From assembly GCF_014648175.1 (NCBI RefSeq), contig NZ_BMQP01000040.1:1-64000 (forward strand): a stretch of 64,000 nucleotides of DNA, written 5' to 3'. The position numbers and the translations under genes were made by a program. This stretch comes from Planobispora rosea. Its GTDB lineage: Bacteria; Actinomycetota; Actinomycetes; Streptosporangiales; Streptosporangiaceae. Below the pieces are notes generated by a model that was not told where the DNA came from, ran no database searches, and was given only the letters and a program-made list of their open reading frames with translations. This document shows positions 18,148 to 25,166 of the stretch, one piece after another. The first letter of the stretch is position 1; the number at the start of each line of letters is the position of its first letter.

Positions 18148-18780
18148 TCAGTGGCCCCGGCTGATCCACTCCTGCAGGTGGGGCGCCTCCGCTCCGATCG
18201 TCGTGCTCGCGCCGTGCCCGGTGTGGACGGCCGTCTCCCCGGGCAGCGTCAGCAGGCGCTCGCGGATCGAGTCGACGATGACGCCGAAGTCGGAGAACGA
18301 CCGTCCGGTGGCGCCCGGCCCGCCCTGGAAGAGGGTGTCACCGGTGAAGACGGCGCCGAGCTCCGGGGCGTGGAAGCAGCAGGCGCCCGGGGCGTGACCC
18401 GGTGTGTGCAGGACCTCCAGGCGGGTGCCGCCGACCTCGATGACCTGTCCGTCGGCCAGGGCGCCGTCAGGCCGGCGATCCGGATGGGTGAGCTCCCACA
18501 GCGGCAGGTCGGCCGGGTGCAGCAGGACGGGCGCCCCGGTGGCCTCGGCCAGGGCCGGGGCCACCCGGACGTGGTCGTCGTGGGCGTGGGTGGCGAGGAC
18601 GGCGACGACCCTGCGGCCGGCGACCAGCTCGGTGATGGCCGCCACGTCGTGCGGGGCGTCGACGACCACGCACTCGTCGTCGTCGCCGAGCACCCAGACG
18701 TTGTTGTCGACGTCGAAGGTCTGGCCGTCCAGGCTGAAGGTGCCGGAGGTGACGGCGTGGCCGATGCGGACGCCGCCCAT
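18148..18780 (-). CDS. Metallo-beta-lactamase-fold hydrolase, partner of MscR
   Basis: The 210-residue protein has the MBL-fold zinc motif THAHDDH near residue 69, then HTPGHAPGA and FTGDTLFQGG as later ligand strands. Its ATG overlaps the stop of the mycothiol-dependent dehydrogenase gene (ATGA), the arrangement also seen in mycobacteria. The likely job is to hydrolyse the thioester product of MscR, S-formylmycothiol, to formate and mycothiol; this is inference from the pairing. Because mscR is split by an integrated element, this gene may have lost its normal promoter unless the element or the 3' fragment supplies one. Confidence 0.88.
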   Translation of the reverse strand: MGGVRIGHAVTSGTFSLDGQTFDVDNNVWVLGDDDECVVVDAPHDVAAITELVAGRRVVAVLATHAHDDHVRVAPALAEATGAPVLLHPADLPLWELTHPDRRPDGALADGQVIEVGGTRLEVLHTPGHAPGACCFHAPELGAVFTGDTLFQGGPGATGRSFSDFGVIVDSIRERLLTLPGETAVHTGHGASTTIGAEAPHLQEWISRGH

Positions 18781-19698
18781 CAGAACACCACCACGGAGCG
18801 CAGGACCTCGCCGTGGTGCATCTTGGTGAACGCCTGCTCGACCTGGTCCAGGGGGATGGTCTCGGTGACGAAGCCGCCGAGGTCCAGCCGTCCCTGCAGG
18901 TACAGGTCGATCAGCATCGGGAAGTCGCGAGACGGCAGGCAGTCGCCGTACCAGGAGGACTTCAGCGCGCCGCCGCGCCCGAAGACGTCCAGCAGCGGCA
19001 GCTCCAGCGTCATGTCCGGGGTGGGGACACCGACCAGGACCACGGTCCCGGCCAGGTCGCGGGCGTAGAAGGCCTGCTGGTAGGTCTCCGGGCGGCCGAC
19101 CGCCTCGATCACCACATCGGCGCCGACGCCGCCGGTCAGCTCCCGGATCGCCTCGACCGGGTCGGTGGTCCGGGAGTTGACCGTGTGGGTCGCGCCGAAG
19201 CCCCTGGCCCATTCCAGCTTGCGGTCGTCGATGTCCACCGCGATGATCTTCGCGGCTCCGGCCAGCGACGCGCCCAGGACGGCCGCGCCGCCGACGCCGC
19301 CGCAGCCGATGACGGCCACGCTGTCGCCGCGGGTGACCCCGCCGGTGTTGATGGCCGCGCCGAGGCCCGCCATCACGCCGCAGCCCAGCAGACCGGCCAC
19401 GGCCGGGGACGCCGCCGGATCCACCTTGGTGCACTGCCCGGCCGCCACCAGGGTCTTGTCCGCGAACGCCCCGATGCCCAGCGCCGGGCTGAGCTCCGTA
19501 CCGTCACCCAGGGTCATCTTCTGCGTCGCGTTGTGGGTGTCGAAGCAGTACCACGGACGGCCGCGCAGGCACGCCCGGCACTGGCCGCAGACCGCCCGCC
19601 AGTTGAGGATCACGTAGTCGCCCGGGGCGAGACCGGTCACGCCCTCGCCGACGGCCTCGACCACGCCCGCGGCCTCGTGGCCGAGCAGGAACGGGAAG
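18780..19698 (-). pseudogene. mscR: 3' part of mscR (S-(hydroxymethyl)mycothiol dehydrogenase), disrupted
   Basis: This fragment holds about 305 codons of a zinc alcohol dehydrogenase of class MscR/AdhE2, which oxidises the formaldehyde adduct of mycothiol. Visible are the structural-zinc segment [15 protein letters not shown], the NAD-binding VIGCGGVGG and the C-terminus [13 protein letters not shown]. It lacks the N-terminal catalytic-zinc residues. The reading frame runs upstream to 19698, where the element begins. Joined to 28941-29107 through one copy of ACGGGAAG it gives exactly 361 residues. A GTG at 19664 could start an N-truncated protein, but it would lack Cys39/His43 equivalents. 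Confidence 0.9.
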
Positions 19699-19734
19699 AC
19701 GTTGCTAGGTAATTGTCCCCTGGTTGTTACCTAG
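19691..19734. other. Left attachment site (attL-like)
   Basis: Host mscR sequence ends with the shared ACGGGAAG at 19691-19698. Element sequence follows and contains CTAGGTAA (19705-19712) and its inverted copy TTACCTAG (19727-19734). The CTAGG arm mirrors CCTAG at the right end when the circular form is reconstructed. Confidence 0.75.
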
Positions 19735-19747
19735 TCAGCAGTGATCG

Positions 19748-20032
19748 TCATTCCTTAGACGAGGCGCTGAGCTGGCCGTTCGGCCCGCTAGGACGATCAG
19801 CGACGAAGCTTCCCATCCCCGGCTCCGTGCGGATGAGCCCATCGTTCCGCAACGCCCGATGGACCTTCTGACCGGTTGCAGTGGCAATGCCGTATATCTG
19901 CTGAAGCTTCAGCACAGACGGCACCTGATCACCAGGAGCAAGCTCCCCGCTCTCGATCTGCCCCTTGAGGATCTCGTAGACCTGCACCCAGCGGGGAACA
20001 CCGGGCTTCCACTCTCGCTCCTGATCAACCAC
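19748..20032 (-). CDS. Short GntR-type winged-helix regulator
   Basis: The 94-residue protein is little more than a GntR DNA-binding domain: VPRWVQVYEILKGQIESGEL, PGDQVPSVLKLQQIYG and VHRALRNDGLIRTEPGMGSFV. No effector domain follows. Short GntR proteins of this kind (KorSA-like) repress transfer and excision genes in actinomycete elements, which fits its place beside the left end. The start is GTG. It is divergent from the ORF at 20109, and the 76-bp gap has TATAAC and TATAGC boxes that could serve as -10 elements. Confidence 0.8.
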   Translation of the reverse strand: MVDQEREWKPGVPRWVQVYEILKGQIESGELAPGDQVPSVLKLQQIYGIATATGQKVHRALRNDGLIRTEPGMGSFVADRPSGPNGQLSASSKE

Positions 20033-20108
20033 ACGGACACGCTAAGCGGGGCATAGTCTGGCAGGCGAGATATAACATGCCTGGCTAGGTATAGCATGGT
20101 GTACTACA

Positions 20109-20498
20109 GTGCCTTTCATGAGGAGCTATTCAGAGCAGCCCGAGGGGGAAGGGCACGCACCCATCGAAGGCCGACCGCTTACGGCATCCACGAGGTTCCC
20201 GGTCCCACACCAAGACAGTCCTTCCGAACCACTCATCTACGCATGGACCGCGCACGGCGAGGACGGGCAGGGCTCGCGTGGAGTCACAACCGAGCCCCAT
20301 AACGCGACAGCCCGTTTAAGTGAAGCCCTCTACGCGCTGGGGCCGGGCGCGAAAGGCTCAATTCGGCTGGCACGTCTCGATTATTTGGCCGTGAATCCAT
20401 CGTACGTGTACGGAGAAGTACTCCTAAGCGCTCATCGGGAATGGCTAACGGGCGCGGTAGTAGTACGAGGAACCGGGCAGAGATATGACGCTCGTTGA
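20109..20498 (+). CDS. Hypothetical element protein
   Basis: The 129-residue ORF (GTG 20109; alternative ATG 20118) has no family I recognise. The second half, YALGPGAKGSIRLARLDYLA and YVYGEVLLSAHREWLTGAVV, looks like a small mixed alpha/beta domain. Codon use is less GC-biased than in the host genes. The stop overlaps the start of the next ORF (ATG 20485), suggesting an operon that leads into the GntR gene at 20735. Confidence 0.5.
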   Translation: MPFMRSYSEQPEGEGHAPIEGRPLTASTRFPVPHQDSPSEPLIYAWTAHGEDGQGSRGVTTEPHNATARLSEALYALGPGAKGSIRLARLDYLAVNPSYVYGEVLLSAHREWLTGAVVVRGTGQRYDAR

Positions 20499-20817
20499 AT
20501 GGAAGCCATACACCCGGTCAGAACGAGACCGCATCAGGATCACTGAGACATCCTGCTGCGCAGCCTATGAATGGGCGTGCCAGGGTGGCCACTTTCTCAT
20601 TCTCCGGCGTTCGGGAAAACGTTACGAAGAGGCCGCGAGGGGCCTTTATCGCCAAGCGCGCGATACATGGGAATCCCTAATTCTGGAGCATGCGCGGGAC
20701 CATATGGAACGACAGAAGGGTAAGGGCAATTCCAATGGGCAGACCGGCCGCGTTCCGAAAAATCGCAAGCGTTCTGTGCGAGCGGATAGAGACAGGGGAA
20801 TACCCGATAGGCGGTAG
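20485..20817 (+). CDS. Hypothetical element protein
   Basis: The 110-residue ORF begins with ATG inside the preceding gene. Residues 1-75 look protein-like (TSCCAAYEWACQGGHFLILRR, then a helix RGLYRQARDTWESLILEHAR). The C-terminus is very basic and overlaps the GntR gene by 83 bp, so the true protein may be shorter. I recognise no family. It may be a regulatory partner of the GntR protein. Confidence 0.5.
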   Translation: MTLVEWKPYTRSERDRIRITETSCCAAYEWACQGGHFLILRRSGKRYEEAARGLYRQARDTWESLILEHARDHMERQKGKGNSNGQTGRVPKNRKRSVRADRDRGIPDRR

Positions 20818-21199
20818 CCTCCCTTCAGAATCAGAGCTGTCTCGGGAGTTTGGCGTTGCACGAACAACTCTCCGGCGCGCCTTGATCGCGATGGAGGCCA
20901 AAGGACTGATCGAGTCGATTCCCGCTAAAGGACGCATCGTAAAGGGAGGCCAGGAAACGCCTCACTACCGATATCAGGCCATCGCCGATGATCTGCGTGA
21001 GCAGATCCGTCAGCAGGAAATTCCTCCTGGGAGTTCATTGCCGAGCGAGGCCACATTACGACGCCGATACGCTGCATCGCGTAACACTGTGAGACATGCT
21101 CTTGCCGTCCTGGAAAGCGATGGATGGCTATTGCGCGGAACAGGAATGAGGCGCGTGGTGCGTCTTCAGGGAGAAGACGCACCACACTGTCATTGTTAG
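20735..21199 (+). CDS. Tandem GntR winged-helix regulator
   Basis: The 154-residue protein contains two GntR-type DNA-binding domains in a row and nothing else. The first spans about residues 7-70 (IASVLCERIETGEYPIGGSL, LSREFGVARTTLRRAL) and the second about 80-145 (IADDLREQIRQQEIPPGSSL, LRRRYAASRNTVRHAL). The ATG at 20735 follows GAAGGGTAAGGG; the frame extends to 20690 without a better start. Paired GntR domains are common in actinomycete plasmid and element regulators. It converges with the cysteine hydrolase gene, overlapping by 4 bp. Confidence 0.85.
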   Translation: MGRPAAFRKIASVLCERIETGEYPIGGSLPSESELSREFGVARTTLRRALIAMEAKGLIESIPAKGRIVKGGQETPHYRYQAIADDLREQIRQQEIPPGSSLPSEATLRRRYAASRNTVRHALAVLESDGWLLRGTGMRRVVRLQGEDAPHCHC

Positions 21200-21765
21200 T
21201 CCGATACTTCGACCTGCCCCGACGTTAGCGATGCCCACGGGATGTCCGAGATCTCAATTATCTGTCCAGGACCGATGAAGCGGGAAGCCACAAGGACACC
21301 CGCGTCATGTGCGTACTGGCCTGCGTGACTAGCCGACGCATCCTTGATCAGGCGCGGTGTAAGATCGCGCTCAAATGCGTCCACTACCGTTTTCAGCACG
21401 CAGCTTTCAGTATCGAGACCGCACACGTATAGGTCGGTCCAGCCGTGCTCTCGAACAAGCGCCTCGCCCTGTTCATTGAAGAAGCTGTATATGGTCTTAT
21501 CCAAAACAACCGTTGCCTTGTTGGCGAATGGGGCGAGCTCAGGCACGATGTCAATTTCCGGAGAGCTTTTTAGCTTCGACCAGCGGATCAGTCTTTCGTA
21601 AGGGCTCCCCTCATAGTTGATGTATCGCGTGAAGACGACATCGCCGCCCGCTTCCTGCCACCTGTCAACCAGCTCCGCTATCACTGGTATCACAGGGCTC
21701 GAATGCTCACTGATGAAGCCGTTCTGCGCGTCGATAACGACCAGCACCGCCGACTTGTTGAACAC
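21196..21765 (-). CDS. Isochorismatase-family cysteine hydrolase
   Basis: The 189-residue protein has the three catalytic residues of the isochorismatase-like fold: Asp in VLVVIDAQNGF, Lys in VVLDKTIYS and Cys in LDTESCVLKT. Family members include nicotinamidases, carbamoylases and related amidases; the substrate cannot be assigned. The GTG at 21765 follows GGAAGG; the longer frame to 21822 overlaps the XRE gene. It lies 19 bp after the XRE gene and is probably co-transcribed. It is an unusual cargo for a transfer element and could have a metabolic, signalling or defence-related role. Confidence 0.82.
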   Translation of the reverse strand: MFNKSAVLVVIDAQNGFISEHSSPVIPVIAELVDRWQEAGGDVVFTRYINYEGSPYERLIRWSKLKSSPEIDIVPELAPFANKATVVLDKTIYSFFNEQGEALVREHGWTDLYVCGLDTESCVLKTVVDAFERDLTPRLIKDASASHAGQYAHDAGVLVASRFIGPGQIIEISDIPWASLTSGQVEVSD

Positions 21766-21784
21766 TGACTTGCCTTCCGTCTTA

Positions 21785-22942
21785 CTATCGCAGAATTTCG
21801 ATTGCCTCTGACATGTGATCAAGGACGCCGCTAGTATCTAAAATCGCCTTGCGCATGCACTTGTGATATTCGGTCTCCTGCGGGCGAGCATTTATAAGAC
21901 GCGACCGGGCGGCACGCAGGAAGCGCCAGCCATACTGATCCGGAACCCTGGGATCAAGCCCTTGCTCTACCTGAGTATTGATGGATTCGCAGTAGGCCCA
22001 CATTGCTTGTGCGGCAAGCTCAACGTTCACTATCTCGTCTTCTGACAGCGCTCTACGCGGTGCGGCGGGGTAATAAACGACTCCGGACCATGCCGCATAT
22101 CCAATGGAAATTCCCTTGAAGCCGAAAGGGACCATTTCTGCGTGCTCGAAGCCCTCCGCGAGAAGTGACCGCTCCACTAATTCAGCATGAGCAAGAGATG
22201 AGTCGGACATCTCCGAGTCACGCTCGTGAAGTATTCGGGGGATACACATGATCCGTAAAGCGGTGTCTAGCTCGTGCGCTTGCCATGATGGAGTGTGAAC
22301 CCAGTACGCGCTTAAGACATAAGAGGCGTCCACTGGAGAAGACAGGGAGCAGCGCAGAGCCTGAGATGCCCATTCAAGGTCACGGGCATACGTTTTCCTT
22401 CGCCATATCGCTAGGTGCGCGAGGCTTGGTAGCTCCAGTTCCTCAACGAGATGGAACATGGCCACACCAAACGGCCACACATAAAGCGCGCATTCACCAT
22501 TAGCATTGGAAACGTTCACACAGTGGCATTCGAGCCCAAATTTAGCTTCCGCAGCCTCCATTCCCTCAGCGTGAATTAGATCAGGTACGCGTCGCGCCTC
22601 GATATACGCTGGGATGAATTTATGAGACCGGACGCCAGAGAGCTGATTAGCCGAAGCCGCTACCGGATTTATGTCACCAAAGAGTTCTTGGGCGGTAGCC
22701 TCATAGACCACGCAATACAGCTCGATATAGAGAGGGTCTTGGCACGCCGCGCGGCCGGTCTCGTGACGATATATAGACTTTTCGATTGCTTCAGGCTCGG
22801 GAAGCCCGCGACTCGCACCCAATCGATGCAATTCCTGGGCTGCGCGCTTTCTACTCCACTGGCGCGCCTTGCGCTTCGCGATCAAGACCCTATTGGGTTC
22901 TAGTTGTTTGCTCTGATCCCTGAGGTGCGGGACTTCGGACAT
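21785..22942 (-). CDS. XRE-family regulator with long C-terminal domain
   Basis: The 385-residue protein has an N-terminal helix-turn-helix at about residues 17-75 (NRVLIAKRKARQWSRKRAAQEL, IEKSIYRHETGR, LYIELYCVVYEATAQELFG). A C-terminal domain of about 300 residues follows and has no family I recognise. Actinomycete proteins with this architecture are frequent in mobile elements and often pair with a hydrolase gene. The GC content is clearly lower than in the host genes. The ATG at 22942 has no strong ribosome-binding site. Confidence 0.75.
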   Translation of the reverse strand: MSEVPHLRDQSKQLEPNRVLIAKRKARQWSRKRAAQELHRLGASRGLPEPEAIEKSIYRHETGRAACQDPLYIELYCVVYEATAQELFGDINPVAASANQLSGVRSHKFIPAYIEARRVPDLIHAEGMEAAEAKFGLECHCVNVSNANGECALYVWPFGVAMFHLVEELELPSLAHLAIWRRKTYARDLEWASQALRCSLSSPVDASYVLSAYWVHTPSWQAHELDTALRIMCIPRILHERDSEMSDSSLAHAELVERSLLAEGFEHAEMVPFGFKGISIGYAAWSGVVYYPAAPRRALSEDEIVNVELAAQAMWAYCESINTQVEQGLDPRVPDQYGWRFLRAARSRLINARPQETEYHKCMRKAILDTSGVLDHMSEAIEILR

Positions 22943-23436
22943 GCACCATGTCCTCTCGTGTCCAGTCCTGTCATCTGCCGCGCTGTTGCTTCAGCTCCGA
23001 AGCTGAAGGCATGACACAGAGACACCGCACCGATCAGAGCCCCCGGGCTCGAATGCAAAGCGATTCACGCGGCGGACGGGAAACGCCCGTGGCTGGTTGC
23101 GCATCATCTGACCTGCCCGCGAGACGGAGGGTCGAGGGACTTGCCAATCCTAGACCGGCGGTACTCAACCTGTCCCGTCCGGTAGCGATTCAAGTCCAGG
23201 CGACGGCGCACCCCTACACCGCGAGCAGTGATCGCTTCGCTGGTCACAGCACTGATGGCACGTTCGCGCTCGCCGGAACCTCGTCGGCTCGGCGGGCTCC
23301 GGTGAGCAGCCAAAAGCCGCCGCATGGCTCCGCTATGCCGAGCAATCACAAGATCGCCAGATATGGCGACTCCCCTTCCCCTACCCCCCTCTACGCCCGT
23401 ACGAGCAACGCCAAAACGGAAAGGAAGTGATCAATC
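22943..23436. other. 494-bp region between divergent element genes; no secure gene
   Basis: An open frame (ATG 22948 or 23011, to 23430) crosses the region, but the protein is low-complexity, rich in Ser, Arg and Pro, and matches no family I know. The region could hold the promoters of the flanking genes or a replication/transfer origin. I see no iterons, only an imperfect set of short inverted repeats. Confidence 0.4.
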
Positions 23437-23949
23437 ATGTCAACTACGAAACGACAGCACCGATCCGAAGTAATCTCCGGAATCCGCATGCTCGCAGATT
23501 TCCTGGAACGCCATTCCGATTTGCCCGTTCCATACAGCGTCGATGTTCTGGTTTTCCCGGGAATCGACAAGGGCTATGCCATACAGCGCGCAGCGGTCGA
23601 ACGCCTCGCCGAACTCCATGACGTTGCTTTCAAGGATCAGGCGGGGCACTACACGGCAAGCATCGAGTTCGGTCGCGCCAGCTACCGTATGGTGGCCATT
23701 TCCGAGGAAGCCTATGCACGGCATAGCGCACTCATGTCCTACCAGGACTCCGTCATCCCTGATACGCCATCCCGTGTAGAAAGAGAAACGAACACACGCA
23801 TAAACATCCCCGCACCCGAAAATTATGGGCGCAAGTGCGAATGCGGCGCTCTGGCCGACAAGGGCACGAGCCTGTGCCGGAAGTGCCGTAGCCGTAGCCG
23901 TTGGAATCGGCGTAAGGCTCCCTTCTCCCGAGAGGGAGACCAGTGGTGA
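23437..23949 (+). CDS. Element protein with C-terminal Cys4 knuckle, unknown
   Basis: The 170-residue protein starts at an ATG after GGAAAGGAAG. Residues 8-105 form a mixed alpha/beta region (ISGIRMLADFLERHSDLPVP, VDVLVFPGIDKGYAIQR). Near the end CECGALADKGTSLCRKC suggests a treble-clef or zinc-ribbon motif, followed by a basic tail. It is the first gene of a tight row that leads to the transfer gene. Proteins like this are frequent in actinomycete integrative elements but are uncharacterised. Confidence 0.75.
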   Translation: MSTTKRQHRSEVISGIRMLADFLERHSDLPVPYSVDVLVFPGIDKGYAIQRAAVERLAELHDVAFKDQAGHYTASIEFGRASYRMVAISEEAYARHSALMSYQDSVIPDTPSRVERETNTRINIPAPENYGRKCECGALADKGTSLCRKCRSRSRWNRRKAPFSREGDQW

Positions 23950-24101
23950 TCCCCCTCATTTCAATGGTTCTCGGACTGATCGGCTTCGTTGCTACGGCCG
24001 TCATGCTGGCCCGCGTCGCCATAGACGTCCGCGCCCGTGATCGGGCCACCGTGGCACGCCACGTCATGGCACTACAGCTCCGGAACCACCGATGTTCCTG
24101 A
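23946..24101 (+). CDS. Small membrane protein of the transfer operon (51 aa)
   Basis: A GTG start overlaps the stop of the preceding gene and opens a 51-residue ORF. Residues 2-24 (IPLISMVLGLIGFVATAVML) form one transmembrane helix, followed by a basic, Arg-rich tail. Its stop overlaps the next start. Small membrane proteins beside FtsK-like transfer genes are the Spd (spread) class in pSAM2-like elements; that assignment is by analogy. Confidence 0.6.
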   Translation: MIPLISMVLGLIGFVATAVMLARVAIDVRARDRATVARHVMALQLRNHRCS

Positions 24102-24334
24102 CCGTCGTCATCGCATGCAGTCTCAGCGTGATCGTGCTGGCGGCCCTGGCCGTCGCCGTCCTGGCCATGAAACGCGAGGACAAGCGCATGCGCCTTCATC
24201 GCACGCCACGGACCACGCTGGAGCGCTACTCCCGGCGAGTCATGGGGCTGTACGTCCGCGATGAAGAGTGCGCTTTCTGCCCCGACCTACCCGCCTCAGC
24301 CTCAGCCTCAGCGAAAGGAGGTGATCAACGATGA
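24092..24334 (+). CDS. Small membrane protein of the transfer operon (80 aa)
   Basis: The 80-residue ORF has one N-terminal transmembrane helix (MFLTVVIACSLSVIVLAALA) and a basic cytoplasmic region with EECAFC. It overlaps the genes on both sides by 10 and 4 bp. No family is recognised; an Spd-like accessory transfer role is inferred from position and topology. Confidence 0.6.
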   Translation: MFLTVVIACSLSVIVLAALAVAVLAMKREDKRMRLHRTPRTTLERYSRRVMGLYVRDEECAFCPDLPASASASAKGGDQR

Positions 24335-24522
24335 CCCTCTCTCTGCCACTCGTGGTCATCCTCGGTGCCGTCGTGTGGGTGCTGCTCAGACACTCCTCAC
24401 TGAAGTTCCTTCATGCGGTGGTGTGCATCCTGTTCGGCTTCTACCTGGCGTCCACCATCGCCGCCCCGGAAGTCCGCCGTCTCGTATCGACCGTCATTCG
24501 CACTATCACCGGAGCGTTCTGA
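24331..24522 (+). CDS. Small membrane protein of the transfer operon (63 aa)
   Basis: The 63-residue protein has two hydrophobic stretches (LPLVVILGAVVWVLL and FLHAVVCILFGFYLAS). The ATG at 24331 follows a near-perfect ribosome-binding site, AAAGGAGGTGATC, with nine bases between GGAGG and the start. The same GGAGGTGAT spacing precedes two ACG-starting frames further on. It is probably an accessory transfer (Spd-type) protein. Confidence 0.7.
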   Translation: MTLSLPLVVILGAVVWVLLRHSSLKFLHAVVCILFGFYLASTIAAPEVRRLVSTVIRTITGAF

Positions 24523-24664
24523 CCGAGCGTGACCACAAGCGATCACCAAACAGTCCGTACGGCGCTAGACCAATCGAGAAGGACGGTTGATCGCGAAGCA
24601 CGGAGTCTACAAGTAATACCAGCTAGTGACCTCGCCGGCCCGAACCGCGGAAAGGAAAATGATC

Positions 24665-24838
24665 ATGAACCAGGAACGAACCACTGCACCACGAGCGACC
24701 ATGCGCGCACCATCAGGATTGGTCACTCACCGTCAGATTCCAACCTACGGGCGGCCCGACTTCCGCCCACGATCTTGGGAGGTGATGCCGTACGAACACC
24801 CCACTCCACAACGTCAACGTCCAGGCAGCCCGCCTTAA
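24665..24838 (+). CDS. Small hypothetical element protein (57 aa)
   Basis: The ORF starts at ATG 24665 (or ATG 24659) after GGAAAGGAAA. It encodes a Pro/Arg-rich peptide with YGRPDFRPRSWEVMPYEHP and no recognisable domain. It overlaps the beginning of the next frame by 47 bp. The ribosome-binding site supports translation; the function is unknown. Confidence 0.5.
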   Translation: MNQERTTAPRATMRAPSGLVTHRQIPTYGRPDFRPRSWEVMPYEHPTPQRQRPGSPP

Positions 24839-25166
24839 CCACGCCCACGCCCTACTCCTGATCAACGGCCCCCTCTGGGTGCCGTTCCACAAGACCGAAA
24901 CCGTCTCCGCCGTCCTTACGGCCCTCGACGACATTCCCGATCTCTGTGACGACCTTGAGCGCCTTCGCGATCACGTCGCCAGCATCCGGCTCCACCACGC
25001 CAACCTGAAAGCCGCCGTTCTCGCCTCGCTCAACGCCCACCACGAGGGAGAAGACGATCCCTTCTGGTACGTGCGTGACGAGCTCGCCAACCAGGGCGAC
25101 GCCCCTCCCCCGCTTCGCTACCCCCGCCCGTACACCGACGCTCCCACGCGAGGTGAGGGCCGATGA
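24792..25166 (+). CDS. Hypothetical transfer-operon protein, possible ACG start
   Basis: The frame reads NTPLHNVNVQAARLNHAHAL, then WVPFHKTETVSAVLTALDDI and DDLERLRDHVASIRLHHANL, a well-formed mostly helical protein. An ATG is missing: the first conventional start is GTG 24879, which would cut off the conserved-looking N-terminus. An ACG at 24792 sits exactly nine bases after GGAGG, the same spacing as in the ATG gene at 24331. With ACG the product has 124 residues, with GTG 95. The stop overlaps the transfer gene start (ATGA). Confidence 0.65.
   Translation, partial: TNTPLHNVNVQAARLNHAHALLLINGPLWVPFHKTETVSAVLTALDDIPDLCDDLERLRDHVASIRLHHANLKAAVLASLNAHHEGEDDPFWYVRDELANQGDAPPPLRYPRPYTDAPTRGEGR

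Noticed and set aside
22948-23430. 160-codon ORF inside the element
   Set aside because: The composition is low-complexity and no domain is recognisable; the ribosome-binding site is poor. It may be real, but I cannot support it.
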